Below are positions 10,413 through 21,692 of a DNA stretch of 64,000 nt, in pieces (within the stretch, counting starts at the first letter, position 1; each line of letters begins with the position of its first letter). Source of the DNA: Dryomyza anilis (taxonomy: Eukaryota; Arthropoda; Insecta; Diptera; Dryomyzidae); the NCBI GenBank assembly GCA_951804985.1, contig OX638131.1:5370630-5434629 (forward strand), in the 5' to 3' direction. The translations under genes were made by a program, and so were the position numbers. The notes under the pieces are model-generated. The model was not told where the DNA came from, ran no database searches, and saw only the letters and a program-made list of their open reading frames with translations.

Positions 10413-11595
10413 AAAGAATTTAATTTATACTATTAAATTATTAAATTATATTAATAAAATTAATAAATTGGTTTCAATTAATCCCAGATGCTATATTTAC
10501 GTTCAATGTTTTTCCTGTCACATGGATTAATATGTTTTCGGGCATGTTTTCGAATTTTGTTGTTTTGAATCATTTTTTTTATGCTTTTTCTATGCAGATA
10601 ATTTAACTCTAAATTAAAAAAAAAAAATAAAATAAAATTAACATATCGTCATTGTAGAAGTAAAAGTCATCAACCACATTTTCAAAATGCCAATTTACAA
10701 AAATCATTATATATCTGTCAATTTCTGATCGAGGAGCACAATATTTTTACCAAATGAAAAGAAAATGTGAATCTATCAATTGGTATTTTAACTGTAAACA
10801 TGTATCGTATATCTTTTGCAATAATTACCAACAAAGTTGAAATTTAAGATTAAGATTTAAACATGAATTTGGTGGCATTTAGTTCTACCATGATAATATA
10901 TAAATATTTGGTTTTTATTTCTTTTATATTTTTCTTTTTTATTTTAAATTTTCTTTATTTTATTTTTTACTTAGACATTTTATTCGAGCTTCTTCTTTTA
11001 TTAGTTTTAAATCAATTGTTTTCCAAAAAGCAGTCTACGAATTATAGACGCATTAGCAGCAGCATGCAAAAATGTATTGAGAGTATGGCGCTATCTAGCG
11101 CATTTTCACTACACTAGAGATGTGCCCAGTAGGTACACGAACCGTTTTTGTACAAACTAGTTTTCTATTAAACTGTTCGCTATGTCAAATATCAGAGGAT
11201 GCTGTAAATACTTGTTAATGTTTTAGCAATGAGAGTTTTCTATTAATAGCAAACTATTTGTTTTTAGTGTACGTCTTATGGAATTTAATTATTTGGAGAC
11301 CAGCTCAGTTTTAAAGTGTAATATTTTCTACTAAGACATTGATGATACTTTTGTGACTTATTTCGAATAGTTAAACACTGCTTAATTACGATTACTATTA
11401 TTTTAAATGCTAGGACTTCCGAATTTTGTCGAAATATTATGAACAAAAAAGGAAATCTTAAAAAATTAATATATTTTAATTTAATTAAATACAGGGTATT
11501 TTAATTTTTAACATAATTTTCAATCGAATTCAATTTTAAATTTAGCAAATATCTAATTTATTTAAAATAATTCGCATTACAAATTTATTTAAAAT
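10413..11595. other. AT-rich DNA without recognised feature
   Basis: No gene. A phrase at 10644-10680 (CGTCATTGTAGAAGTAAAAG) resembles the left arm of the hairpin at 52751-52832. The rest shows nothing I can name. Confidence 0.4.
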
Positions 11596-12565
11596 CTACA
11601 CCATTTACAAATGTAATATAGAAAAAAGCAATTGAAATTCAAAAATTTCATTTGAAATTCAAAAGACATCAATTGAAATTCAGAAATTTCCATTTGAAAT
11701 TCAGAAAATTTCATTTGATATTCAGAAATTTTCATTTGAAATTCAGAATATTTTAATTTGAAATTCAGAAAATTTCCATTTGAAATTCAAAAATTTCCAT
11801 TTGAAATACAGAAATTTACATTTGAAATTCAGAATATTTTCATTTGAAATTCAAAAATGTCCATTTGAAATTCAGAATTTTCCATTAGAAATTCAGAAAT
11901 TTCCATTTGAAATTCCATTAGAAATTCAGAAAATTTCCATTTGAAATTCAAAAATTTCCATTTGAAATTCACAAATTTCCATTTAAAATTCAGAATATTT
12001 TCATTTGAAATTCAGAAATTTCCATTTGAAATTCAGAAATTTCCATTTGAAATTCAGAAAATTTCCTTTTGGAATTTAAAAATTTCCATTTAAAATTCAA
12101 AAATTTCCATTTGAAATTCAGAAATATCCATTTGAAATTCAGAAATTTCCCTTTGAAATTCCGAAAATTTCCATTTGGAATTCAAAAATTTCCATTTAAA
12201 ATTCAAAAATTTCCATTTGAAATTCAGAAATTTAAATTTGAATTTCAGAAATTTCCCTTTGAAATTCAAAAAAATTCCATTTGAAATTGAAAAATTGCCA
12301 TTTGAAATTAAAAAATGTTCATTAGATATTCAGAAATTTCCATTTGAAATTTAGAAATTTTTATTAAAAATTCAGAAATTTTCATTTGAAATTCAGAAAT
12401 TTTAATTTGAAATTTAAATGGAAATTTCTGAATTTCAATTGAAAATTTATGATTTTCAAATGGTATTTATTAATTTGAATTGATGTCTTTTGAATTTCAA
12501 ATGGAATTTCTGAATTTCAATTGATGTCTTTTGAAATTCAATTGGTCTTTTTGCAACTGGTGTAG
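11596..12565. mobile_element. Minisatellite of 21-bp units enclosed by terminal inverted repeats
   Basis: The interior is about 40 copies of a unit like AAATTTCCATTTGAAATTCAG. Ends are inverted: CTACACCATTTACAAA at the left and TTGCAACTGGTGTAG at the right. Next to them AAAGACATCAATTGAAATTC (left) faces GAATTTCAATTGATGTCTTT (right). From 12410 on the units run in the opposite direction. The whole block therefore looks like one mobile element whose interior has expanded into a tandem array, not a plain satellite. Open frames through it are by-products of a 21-bp period. Confidence 0.75.
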
Positions 12566-14569
12566 ATACGCTAGAAATAACTACTGAAAAGGTGCTTTAT
12601 CAATATTGTTTGGCATGTGCGACTGACTATCTTCACTGCATCATTTTTCATTTCTGCGCCTTTTCAGTGACCTCACAAAAGCAGCCACAACACACACACT
12701 AGAGACACTCACATAAATCATTTAGCAGACAATGCCTTAAACAAAGAAACCATTCCAACCTACCAACACCATATTCAAAAACACGTGAAGTCCTGCAGAA
12801 CCTCCTCAACAATTATTCACAAATGTCACACCTTTCATGGCCTCTTACGGCATTGTACCGCCCTACAAAGCAGGGTTTGTTTTCTTTTTTTTTTGTATTT
12901 GTAGCGTAAAACACACATTGCGCCGCATAGAAACCCGCGTTGAGATCCAGTTAAATGCATTTCAAATAGCATTTGATACTTTAAGCAGCTCCATTTACAT
13001 AAATAAAATATTACGAGACATTTTTTTACACACTAATTAAACGAAAGTCCTTCATAAGCAGCCTTTCAAGGAGTTTGCGCTTTGCTCTGGAATTTCTGAA
13101 GGCTACAAAAACCGCTCCTACTTAGCAGAGTAACAGACATGGACAAGAAAAAATTGAAATAAATATAAAAATCACAAATCATTCATTGCGTCCGTCCTGC
13201 ACGATCATCCCCTTCGGTCGACAACTTCGTTCGGCACATTGTTGGCATTCGCTGTGGTTTATTCCTTGCGCATCACCATCCATCCTCTCAATGTCCTTTC
13301 AATGGCCTCTTTTGCCTTTCATTAGGCATATTGTCGCATTTGACGTACTGAAAAATGAAACCCGAAAACTGTTGCCTGCCATTGCGTCACCATTTACACC
13401 TTGATGAGTGCGTGTCCTGTGCCACACAATTGTGCCTGCAATTGAATTTATTACCATTGCTCATTAGGCATAATGTGTACTGGGCGGTTTTATTATAGTA
13501 TTTGGTGCTGTTTTTATGAAAATCCTTTTCAATTTCTATTAAATTTTGTTGTTGTTTATGTTGTTTGTGAATCTTCTGGGAATTTTGATGTTTGTGCAAC
13601 ATTTGTTCAGCTTGCCAAAAAGGTGTTAAACTGGCAAAAACTAAATGCGACGTAATGCGGCAAGGGGCGCAGCACAATACGGCTGACACTTCAGCAAACA
13701 GTTGGCGGCGGCGATGATGAGCAGTACACCGCATGATCGACATTTTTCCATGTTTTTCCAAATATTGTGACAACATTCCGTTGGATTGTTTTGAAAACAA
13801 TGTGGCTTTGTTTGATGCCTTTAAAATTAAATAATACAATTCAGAAAACTGTGGTTTGAAATTTTTCAAATGATATGAAGAGCGAGCAAACTGAAATTTC
13901 GACTCTGGTAATATTTTCCGTACAAACAAATTCAAATACTATTGTATATATTGGTTTAAGGATGTATAATATGCGGGTATTTTTGAAATTTTACAATTTT
14001 TGTTTCAGCATAAAAGTTCACTTTGTGTTGTAAAGGAAATTCATAGCGATTATAAGAAAAATGTATGGATCATTGCTTTAATGTCGACCGATCATGCTCA
14101 TTTTCAATAACATATAGCATCAAATCTATCTTATGAGTTTAATAAATCTAGCTCTACATGTTTTCTTGTAATCGTGATTTACATAGACAGACAGACTGAT
14201 CAGTAATTTATTAATCTAACCTTCCTTACTGTCTTCTTGCTCATATTCTAGATACAGAGTTGTCAATAATTGTAAATACCATCATTTAGTAAGATAACAC
14301 TAGACAATCAATAAACCATTTTGTTTTTCAAATTATCAACGATTTAAATTTCATTTTCGGGTGGACTCTGATTATAATTTTCGTGTTCTTGTGTTAAAGT
14401 TCGTTGATTGAAATGGTGGTCCAGTTTTCGTACAAGGACCCATTGAGCTCTGTAAGAGTCGTTTTCATACCACAACTAATGGAATCCTGTTGTCGTAAAG
14501 GGAGGAAACTAGACTTTAGTTCCATTTGGTGGAATTTAGGAAGATAACCATTTTTCCTATTCTAATTCC
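12566..14569. other. Non-coding, GC-richer island (12.6-13.9 kb) and AT-rich flank
   Basis: No credible gene. 12600-13760 is single-copy in appearance. 14145-14215 contains an AATCGTGATTTACATAGAC phrase with a CAGACAGACTG run, typical of DINE/mini-me-like elements. AATAAACCATTTTG at 14310 and the sequence after it resemble an LTR end, but no second copy is present to confirm this. Confidence 0.4.
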
Positions 14570-15329
14570 AGAGATGTCTGACAATCGTCGAGGAAGTATT
14601 TTTCAGAGACGAGAATTAGCGTAGCTATGGCAGGATATTTGATGAGATTGTGAAACAGAGATTCCTCAACATTGCTATCGTTGCTAAGTGTATGTTAAAG
14701 AGGATTCCAAGATTGACTGTACGTTCCCACACAGCCCAGTGTCCTGTGATACTAGCAACAATCCTCGCAATGTCCACACGTGATCTGGAACTTAAATCAA
14801 CCTAACCTAACCGAGGGTACAAATATTCCATCCACTTGGGAAATGTGGAGTGGAGCTTTTTCGTTTCCCTCTATGTTGCTATGTTCTGCAATACAGTGGA
14901 GAGTTACTTTTAGTTGACGATCGAGTCAGTCGAGTTCATTTATGCAGTGCGCTAGCAGTTTGGAGTTTGTGGTTCCGGAGTCTACGGTTTTTATTGCCGC
15001 TTAGCTATCGATGTCCAATGTTCTAATATATGGTGTGAGTTAATTGATAATTTTAAAGACTTCTCTAATTGAAAATCTTGCGCGAACTGAGGGTCGGTTA
15101 GATTTTGATATGTTAAGAGATTCCAAAAAGATACTTGCACATGTGCCGAAGTCCATTTCCTTACCATCAGGGCAGATAATTGTGTCGAAACCCCTTGTTA
15201 CGCAACTTTCCCTCCAATCTGTTCGGCTTCGGAAACCGGTTGTGAAGTTTATCAAAGTCGAGCGTTAGAGTGGATAAGTCTGTTGAATTCCCTATCAGTG
15301 CTTGAGGTAGGGAGTCTAAGATTTTGCTA

Positions 15330-16035
15330 TGATCGTATGGTCAATGCTAATGTTTAGGACCATCACCTCTGAGGCGGAGTGCGGTCAGTATATTATGGCA
15401 GGGGTGAATAGAGGTTGTCCTCAAGGAGGCGTTCCCTCCCCCTGCTCTGGTTTATGCTGGTTCACTCTCTGCTCAATGATCTTGATGGACCAGGTGTCTA
15501 TTCTCAGGCATATGCAGACGATGTTGCCATTCTTGCCACAGACTTTTCCCTCAATGAGGTCTGTGTTAAAACACAAAACTTATTGAACCGAACACTAAAA
15601 CGAGGTGGTTTCTGGTTTAATTTTCCTTGGAATATCTCTGACATTGCATTTGACACTCCATTAAGAACCTGTCTACTGGAGATGTCCTCCGATGCAATGA
15701 TAACAGAAATATTACCAAGACGAAATTTTGAGGTTTGCCAACCTGACATTCAAGACTGGCTAACGCCTGATTGTGAGCCAGGTAGAGGGTCACACCGCAT
15801 TTTCACCGACAACTCCAGAACCGATCAGGGATCTGGTGCTGAAGTGATTGTGGAACCAGATGACCGCAGACTTCACTTCGCCTTAGGGGACAATTCCTCG
15901 GTATTTCAAGCCGAAGTTTATGCTATACTTATGGCTATGGACTACATTGCGGATAATAGATGGCAGAACAGAGCTATATCTGAGATCCGGTTGTCGCGAT
16001 TGTTCCCTTCCTGTATACCTTTGAAATCATGTTAA
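15330..16035 (+). pseudogene. Non-LTR retrotransposon fragment (RT palm and RNase H), plus strand
   Basis: Two overlapping frames together read RGCPQGGVPS, then SPLLWFMLVHSLL and QAYADDVAIL, so a frameshift lies at about 15435-15445. The RT active-site motif YADD is intact. After a deletion of the thumb the frame continues into the RNase H start, HRIFTDNSRTDQGSGA, and the glutamate region FQAEVYAILMA. Asp-Asn-Ser replaces the usual Asp-Gly-Ser. The fragment has the same character as the minus-strand relic that surrounds it and supplies exactly the parts missing there. It may be an inverted piece of the same insertion or a second nested copy. Confidence 0.8.
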
Positions 16036-16360
16036 TGTTGTAGTCCTTACTGTGTGCGGTTTACCAGACTATTGAGGATTGGGCGAACCAACGCAGTGTA
16101 CATCCATAAAGTTAACTTTTGCTTAAGACCCCATTTCTTGCCAAAGGTTTGACTACATATATATTATAAGATACAAGCCTTTTTGACTCTCTGCTCAATT
16201 TTGTTATTCTGTTTAGTTTTGGATCAGGTAGTAAACCTAGGTACTTTGCACTTGGGAAGAGTAGAAGTGGGTTTCCATTGATTTCCGGCAGTGTAAAGGT
16301 CGGGATTTTGGTTTTTGAGGTAAATAGCATCAGTGCATTTTTGTCTGGATTAACCCACAG

Positions 16361-16629
16361 GCCGCGGTAGCTCAATCCGGTTCAAGCCTGGACTGGGGCT
16401 AACAACATCTCTTCATAGAAACATTTGTCTATACCGCGCTACCTCTCGGCAGTAAATGGCAAACCTACGAGAGTACAACATTGTCTATGATAAGCTCTCA
16501 TCCGCCGTTCGGATTCGGCAATAAACTGTAGGTCCCATCACTTTGAGTACAAATATAACACGCACAGCTTAAAATGGTGAGAGAGCTCGGCCTAAGTTCT
16601 TATAGGACTGTAGAGCCAAACTATTACTT
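16361..16629 (+). mobile_element. tRNA-derived SINE, copy 1, with 12-bp target duplication
   Basis: A B-box-like GGTTCAAGCCT is followed by TGGACTGGGGCTAAC and a body about 80-90% like 28314-28602. The insertion is bounded by perfect 12-bp duplications ATTAACCCACAG (16349-16360 and 16630-16641) that split the RT motif GLWVNPDK of the host retrotransposon. The A-box region is shortened relative to copy 2. No protein is encoded; it relied on another element's RT. Confidence 0.85.
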
Positions 16630-17190
16630 ATTAACCCACAGACCCCACCTTGTAGCCCAAGCGCTATATTTCTCCAACGCGCTTTACATAATCTTACTGA
16701 TTACGTTCGGGAACAGACCTGAAACAAGTACACGACTTCCTTAACAGCCCCTACGTTGAACGATAGCAGATAACGGTTCCCTGAGATGTGCCTCTGTCAA
16801 CAAATTTTCTGAGCTGGGTGTTACCTTGATTAGGCTGAATAATTTACGTTCTCAGCATGGTGATAATTTCTGGGAAACTCCTTGACTCCCTCTCCGGTCA
16901 GGGATTCTTGAATTGATTCAGTGCGTACATTGTTAAGGGGCCCTTTAGTGCTCAATTGTACACATTGCTTCGTGAGTTCCGTGGATCGGTCCATTAGATA
17001 AGCGTACAGTCGATGAAGACGAGCTCACAAAGATCTGCATCACACGGATATCTATGATGTGCTCGAAAGTCTTCAGTAGAAAGGCAGAAAAGTTTATGGG
17101 TCTGAAATCTTTCGCGAGTTCGTGGACCCTTTTGGTGGCCTTTGGGATAGAGATAATGCGAACGCGCTTCCAGTTTGCAGGTTAACCTAA

Positions 17191-18649
17191 TTTTATTTGG
17201 TTGGATCTGGCCAAAGGTATGACCAGTCAGAAGTAAACATTCATAATTTTTAGGTACACCTATTATTTAGTTTATTGGAATGTCAGAGTCCATTCAAATA
17301 TCATACTTCGTGATAATTTGTTTTGGTGGTGCTGTGTAATCGTTTAAAGAAGCTCTTTGCGGGACAATGATGAATTAACTCCATTAGGGTTAACCCTATT
17401 TAAACCCGATAACTTTCGGATGATGCATCGCTAAATTTCTACTCGGTCAGTTTTGAGAAACCTATTTATAGTTCGCAGGCATTAATTGCGGTCGTTGGCA
17501 CTTGTCGCTATTACATGTTGCTGCCGCATTTTGCTGACGTGGGGAGTTTTGGTAGCATATCAATTTTTTAAATATTGGCTAATAACTGACAACAGTTTAA
17601 GCCGTTCGCAGTGCATTTGGCCAGACATGCGGCAGCCATTACTGTTGCGACTGACAACTGGACGGACTGTCGACTGCGGACAACTGTTGTTGCGGACGAT
17701 TGCACTAATTATAGACACGCGAACTTTGTAATTCTTTATAATTAATAGTTTTTATTTTCTGCTGTTATTTACCGCAATTTAATTAAAGATGTAAATTAAT
17801 GAATTTTATTTTATTCAAAAACAAATTCCATAACTGCTGGATTGCCATACACTGTCGACTGCATTGATTTTGGCTAGATGTGTGCACAGCTTGCATGTGC
17901 AGACGATGCGCGTGACATCTGTCGGCAAGGCATCCAACATTTTATTTGCATAAGCAAATTAATTTGCGTCAGTCATCCGGCGACAGCCACCGCCACCCAG
18001 CAACCAATCAACCCACCAAGCAACTAACCAGACAGAATCCGAGCAATTCGCATGAGAACCCAGAGCAAACAAACGCAGGACCACATGCAAATGAGTTCGC
18101 AACATCGTGCTCTCTCTCTGTGCTCTTCTCTATCTCTCTACTGCTACTCTTCGAGACACAGCAAATTAAATATGCGACAGTCATTTTCAAGCCATTCCCA
18201 ACGACCCAACGACTGCTTGTTTCCGCCTAATTAAAAAAAAAGAATTCAAATATTTTGTTGGTCGGTTTGTTTGTTTGTTTGACTTTGGCAGGATCAAGAA
18301 AAGGATTACCAATGTCTCGCTGTCGATCGTTTGTTGACTTTCGCTTCCTCATTTGCATGAAAACTGTTTTGGTGCTGCATATGTCAAAAGTTTCAATTTG
18401 CATAATTTGCATAAATAAATTAAAAATATATTTTATTTATCACCGTCGCATGGGTCTAGTTAGCCAATTGTTATTTAGTTCTGATTTCTGTGCCTCTATA
18501 TTTGTCAACAAGCGTACGCCCCTTTAGAGAACGCCCCAAGCATCAACCCAAATTACCACACGTGGCGCCTAAGCCCAATGATTTGCGTTTTCCTTTCGGT
18601 GGATTATGTGGCTTATCGAGGGCTAATTGAGCGTTTCGCCTTGCCAGAT
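17191..18649. other. Non-coding single-copy island
   Basis: No gene recognised. 17440-18650 is GC-richer with repeated ACAACTG/GACTGTCGACTG-like words, (TTTG)n at 18264-18280 and TTTGCATAA words near 18395-18415. Best described as intergenic or intronic DNA. Confidence 0.45.
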
Positions 18650-20170
18650 TACAATAAAAATTCAATTTTTCACTACAAATTCAATTTTTCACTAAAAATT
18701 TAAATTTTCACTAAAAATTCAAATTTTCACTAAAAATTCAGTTTTTCACTAAAAATTCAAATGTTCACTAAAAATGCAAATTTTCACTAAAAATTCAAAT
18801 TTTCACTAAAAATTCAAATTTTCACTAAAAATTCAAATTTTCACTAAAAATTCAATTTTTCACTAAATATTCAATTTTTCACTAAAAAATTCAATTTTTC
18901 ACTAAAAATTCAATTTTTCACTACAAATTCAATTTTTCACTACAAATTCAATTTTTTACTAAAAATTAAATTTTTCACTAAAAATTAAATTTTTCACTAA
19001 AAATTAAATTTTTCACTAAAAACTCAAATTGTCACCAAAAATTCAATTTTTCACTAAAAATTCAATTTTTCACTAAAAATTAAATTTTTCACTAAAAATT
19101 AAATTTTTCACTAAAAATTCAAATTTTCACTAAAAATTCAGTTTTTCACTAAAAATTCAAATGTTCACTAAAAATGCAAATTTTCACTAAAAAATTCAAT
19201 TTTTCACTAAAAATTCAATTTTTCACTAAAAATTCAATTTTTCACTACAAATTCAATTTTTCACTACAAATTCAATTTTTTACTAAAAATTAAAATTTTC
19301 ACTAAAAATTCAAATGTTCACTAAAAATGCAAATTTTCACTAAAAATTCAAATTTTCTCTAAAAATTCAAATTTTCACTAAAAATTCAATTTTTCACTAA
19401 AAAATTCAAATTTTCACTAAAAATTCAAATTTTCACTAAAAATTCAAATTTTCACTAAAAATTCAAATTTTCACTAAAAATTCAATTTTTCACTAAATAT
19501 TCAATTTTTCACTAAAAAATTCAATTTTTCACTAAAAATTCAATTTTTCACTACAAATTCAATTTTTCACTACAAATTCAATTTTTTACTAAAAATTAAA
19601 TTTTTCACTAAAAATTAAATTTTTCACTAAAAATTAAATTTTTCACTAAAAACTCAAATTGTCACCAAAAATTCAATTTTTCACTAAAAATTCAATTTTT
19701 CACTAAAAATTAAATTTTTCACTAAAAAATAAAATTTTTCACTAAAAATTAAATTTTTCACTAAAAACTCAATTTGTCACAAAAAATTCAATTTTTCACT
19801 AAAAATTAAAATTTTCACTAAAAATTCAATTTTTCACTAAAAATTAAATTTTTCACTAAAAATTAAATTTTTCACTAAAAACTCAATTTGTCACCAAAAA
19901 TTCAATTTTTCACTATAAATTCAAATTTTCACTAAAAATTCAATTTTTCACACTAATTCAATTTTTCACACTAATTCAATTTTTCACTAAAAATTAAATT
20001 TTTCACTAAAAATTCAATTTTTCACTAAAAATTAAATTTTTCACTAAAAATTCCATTTTTCACTAAAAATTAAATTTTTCACTAAAAATTAAATTTTTCA
20101 CTAAAAACTCAATTTGTCACTGAAAATTCAATTTTGCACAATAAATTAAAATGTTCACTAAAAATGCATT
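18650..20170. repeat. 19-bp minisatellite array, about 80 units, with 630-bp higher-order duplication
   Basis: The unit is close to TTTTTCACTAAAAATTCAA with 18- and 20-bp variants. Rare variants recur at a fixed offset: CACTAAATAT at 18861 and 19491, and AACTCAAATTGTCACC at 19021 and 19651, both 630 bp apart. The right edge, ending AAAATGCATTTGCAA (about 20160-20175), is also the edge of the array fragment at 26985-27178. Reverse-oriented arrays of the same unit lie at 46505-48045 and 57480-58830. Confidence 0.9.
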
Positions 20171-20328
20171 TGCAACTTACCTCTGACACCATTTTGTTTC
20201 TTATCCCATATAGAACCAACAATATTTAGTATCTATAAAAAATAAGTGTTCCGTCTACTTTTACACAAGTAAAATACATAATTTATAATATTCTGAATAG
20301 TTATATTTTTTATGAATATATAACTCAA

Positions 20329-20334
20329 TTTATT
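20329..20334 (-). terminator. Poly(A) signal AATAAA of gene D
   Basis: Reverse complement of AATAAA, 27 bp beyond the stop. The sequence just before it (GTAACGATACTTTCAGAG) resembles the 3' flank of B, not that of C. Confidence 0.65.
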
Positions 20335-20360
20335 TCTCTGAAAGTATCGTTACATTGGAC

Positions 20361-21638
20361 TTAATCTTGTTTTATTCCACGGCAATCTTCTACAAACCAT
20401 TTACATTCCTCGGAATTTTCGCGATAGCTACTCTGAGTTCTTGTATAGGTCAACCTTTCATCGTGGTGGTCTATTGCCGTAGCACTTCCTGCACAAAGAT
20501 ACATCGTGGAATCCATGTTCTTTATGATCACATGATCACCTTCGAAATCTACCTTCCAGTCTGTGCTGGTTTCGAAATCCCCGCTACTTCGAACGTTGAA
20601 AATAATTCCATCATTCTCTGCTTGATCATCAATAATGCGTAGTGGTCGCATACTATAGTATTTATTCGCGAATGTAAATGCTTTTTTGTTGCTATCATAA
20701 TCTACTTTATGAACGCGTTTAGGGCCCCTTGAAGATTTCGGATAGAAATGGACACAAGCGTTATATGATTCACCGCATTCATGCAGATAACTAATCCAAT
20801 CGTCGGAGAATTTTTGACTCAGACATACTTCGCCGTTAAGCAAGGTTTCATAACTTTTGGATTCAGCCGACTTATCATTCGAATTATTTGCCGAATTATC
20901 TACGGGATGCTCTACCGAATGCCCTACCTTAGCAGTAAAAACCTGTTCCAATTGCAGCTGCCTCAGCCGAGACTCAACGGTCTCTCGTTGGGTACTGGTA
21001 AACTGTTCCTCATTATACAAGGCCATCAACGCGTCTACGTTTTGAACCGCATTCGGGGATATACTGCTCAAAGTCTCTATAAGTTGCTCCATTGGAATCA
21101 TCCAGCGTACTTTATCCACCATATTAGTGATTGTGAGATTGGAAAGAGTTTTATTTCCTGCATAGAGCTCGTTAAATAAATATTGCACCATTGCATTATC
21201 TTTGCAAAAGACTGCTGATGCCAAGACCTCTGCGCCCTTCTCGATTATGATGACGGCCAGTTGATTACGTTTGGCCTCCAGGACGTCACTTTGTTCTCGA
21301 TTAGAATCACTAATGTTAGCATTGATGAGAGCTTCGAGCTCGTTATACATTGGAATAGCATGCAGTGGATTATCAAAGTGCCGCACATCACTCATGGCAT
21401 TATAGAGTCCAATCAGAACATCAGCCTTAAAGTTTAGATTTTTGCTTAGACTGGAGAATTTTAAGACCTTTTCGAAATTGTCGATGTTCTTGTCATAAAT
21501 GTCGATGATGTTGCCTTGTAAGTACCCCGATAAACTAGTATCGCCTGGAGCCTGGGCCGCATTGCCATCTTTAGCCAGCAAAATTATCGGCAACAAGAGA
21601 AGCGCCAGTAGTCGCGAAGAACTTGATTTGTATAACAT
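20361..21638 (-). CDS. Copy D: secreted protein of unknown family, 425 aa, mosaic of C and B
   Basis: Intact and intronless. Signal peptide 1-27; helical half 30-230 with sequons N108, N162 and N167; Asn/Ser/Val linker 231-268 with sequon N251; C-terminal half with C272, C288, C295, C382, C412 and C419, plus C145 in the helical half. The protein matches C nearly throughout, but residues 82-141 are identical to B (SDVRHFDNPLHAIPMYN and DSNREQSDVLEA), and the 3' flank is B-like. The TATA box is 54 bp upstream. D points toward C across a repeat-filled gap. Function unknown; a secreted glycoprotein is the safest reading. Confidence 0.92.
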   Translation of the reverse strand: MLYKSSSSRLLALLLLPIILLAKDGNAAQAPGDTSLSGYLQGNIIDIYDKNIDNFEKVLKFSSLSKNLNFKADVLIGLYNAMSDVRHFDNPLHAIPMYNELEALINANISDSNREQSDVLEAKRNQLAVIIIEKGAEVLASAVFCKDNAMVQYLFNELYAGNKTLSNLTITNMVDKVRWMIPMEQLIETLSSISPNAVQNVDALMALYNEEQFTSTQRETVESRLRQLQLEQVFTAKVGHSVEHPVDNSANNSNDKSAESKSYETLLNGEVCLSQKFSDDWISYLHECGESYNACVHFYPKSSRGPKRVHKVDYDSNKKAFTFANKYYSMRPLRIIDDQAENDGIIFNVRSSGDFETSTDWKVDFEGDHVIIKNMDSTMYLCAGSATAIDHHDERLTYTRTQSSYRENSEECKWFVEDCRGIKQD

Positions 21639-21684
21639 GTTCTGTGTTCAAATTTAAACTAATTTCATCAAACGAAACCGGGGG

Positions 21685-21692
21685 CTTTTATA
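21685..21692 (-). promoter_or_regulatory. TATA box of gene D
   Basis: TATAAAAG on the minus strand. About 90 bp around it match the promoter of C almost base for base. Confidence 0.8.

Larger units (their letters stand above)
14570..17190 (-). pseudogene. Decayed non-LTR retrotransposon (RT plus RNase H), minus strand
   Basis: Read on the minus strand, broken frames give the order of a pol protein. RT fingers lie at about 17180-17060 (WKRVRIISIP, KDFRPINFSAFLLKT). Palm remnants lie near 16760-16640. The RT thumb is at 16375-16120 (GLWVNPDKN, SAKYLGL), then WGLKQKLTLWMYTALVRPIL near 16060-16130. An RNase H C-terminal part is at 15020-14865 (AAIKTV, then EHSNIEGNEKA), and a C-terminal tail follows at about 14570-14700. 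Stops and frameshifts are frequent, and the YADD segment and the first half of RNase H are missing. A SINE sits in the RT thumb. An RNase H domain points to an I/Loa-type element. It encoded a self-copying reverse transcriptase and is dead here. Confidence 0.8.

Noticed and set aside
12069..12284. Repetitive KFPFEIQ-type protein
   Set aside because: The 21-bp minisatellite has a period divisible by three, so a frame stays open by arithmetic.
13387..13935. 182-residue minus-strand frame
   Set aside because: Low-complexity His/Gln stretch, no motif, and no promoter or splice sites of note; typical chance frame of a GC-richer island.
14796..14815. Telomere-like GGTTAGG repeat
   Set aside because: Only two or three units, inside the retrotransposon relic; a common word in fly transposons.
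18650..20170. CRISPR-like look of regularly spaced repeats
   Set aside because: Units are contiguous without unique spacers, and the DNA is eukaryotic.
20355..20642. Open frame of 95 residues antisense to gene D (and 6907-7194 antisense to C)
   Set aside because: It is the complement of the conserved C-terminal coding region; conservation follows from the sense gene.
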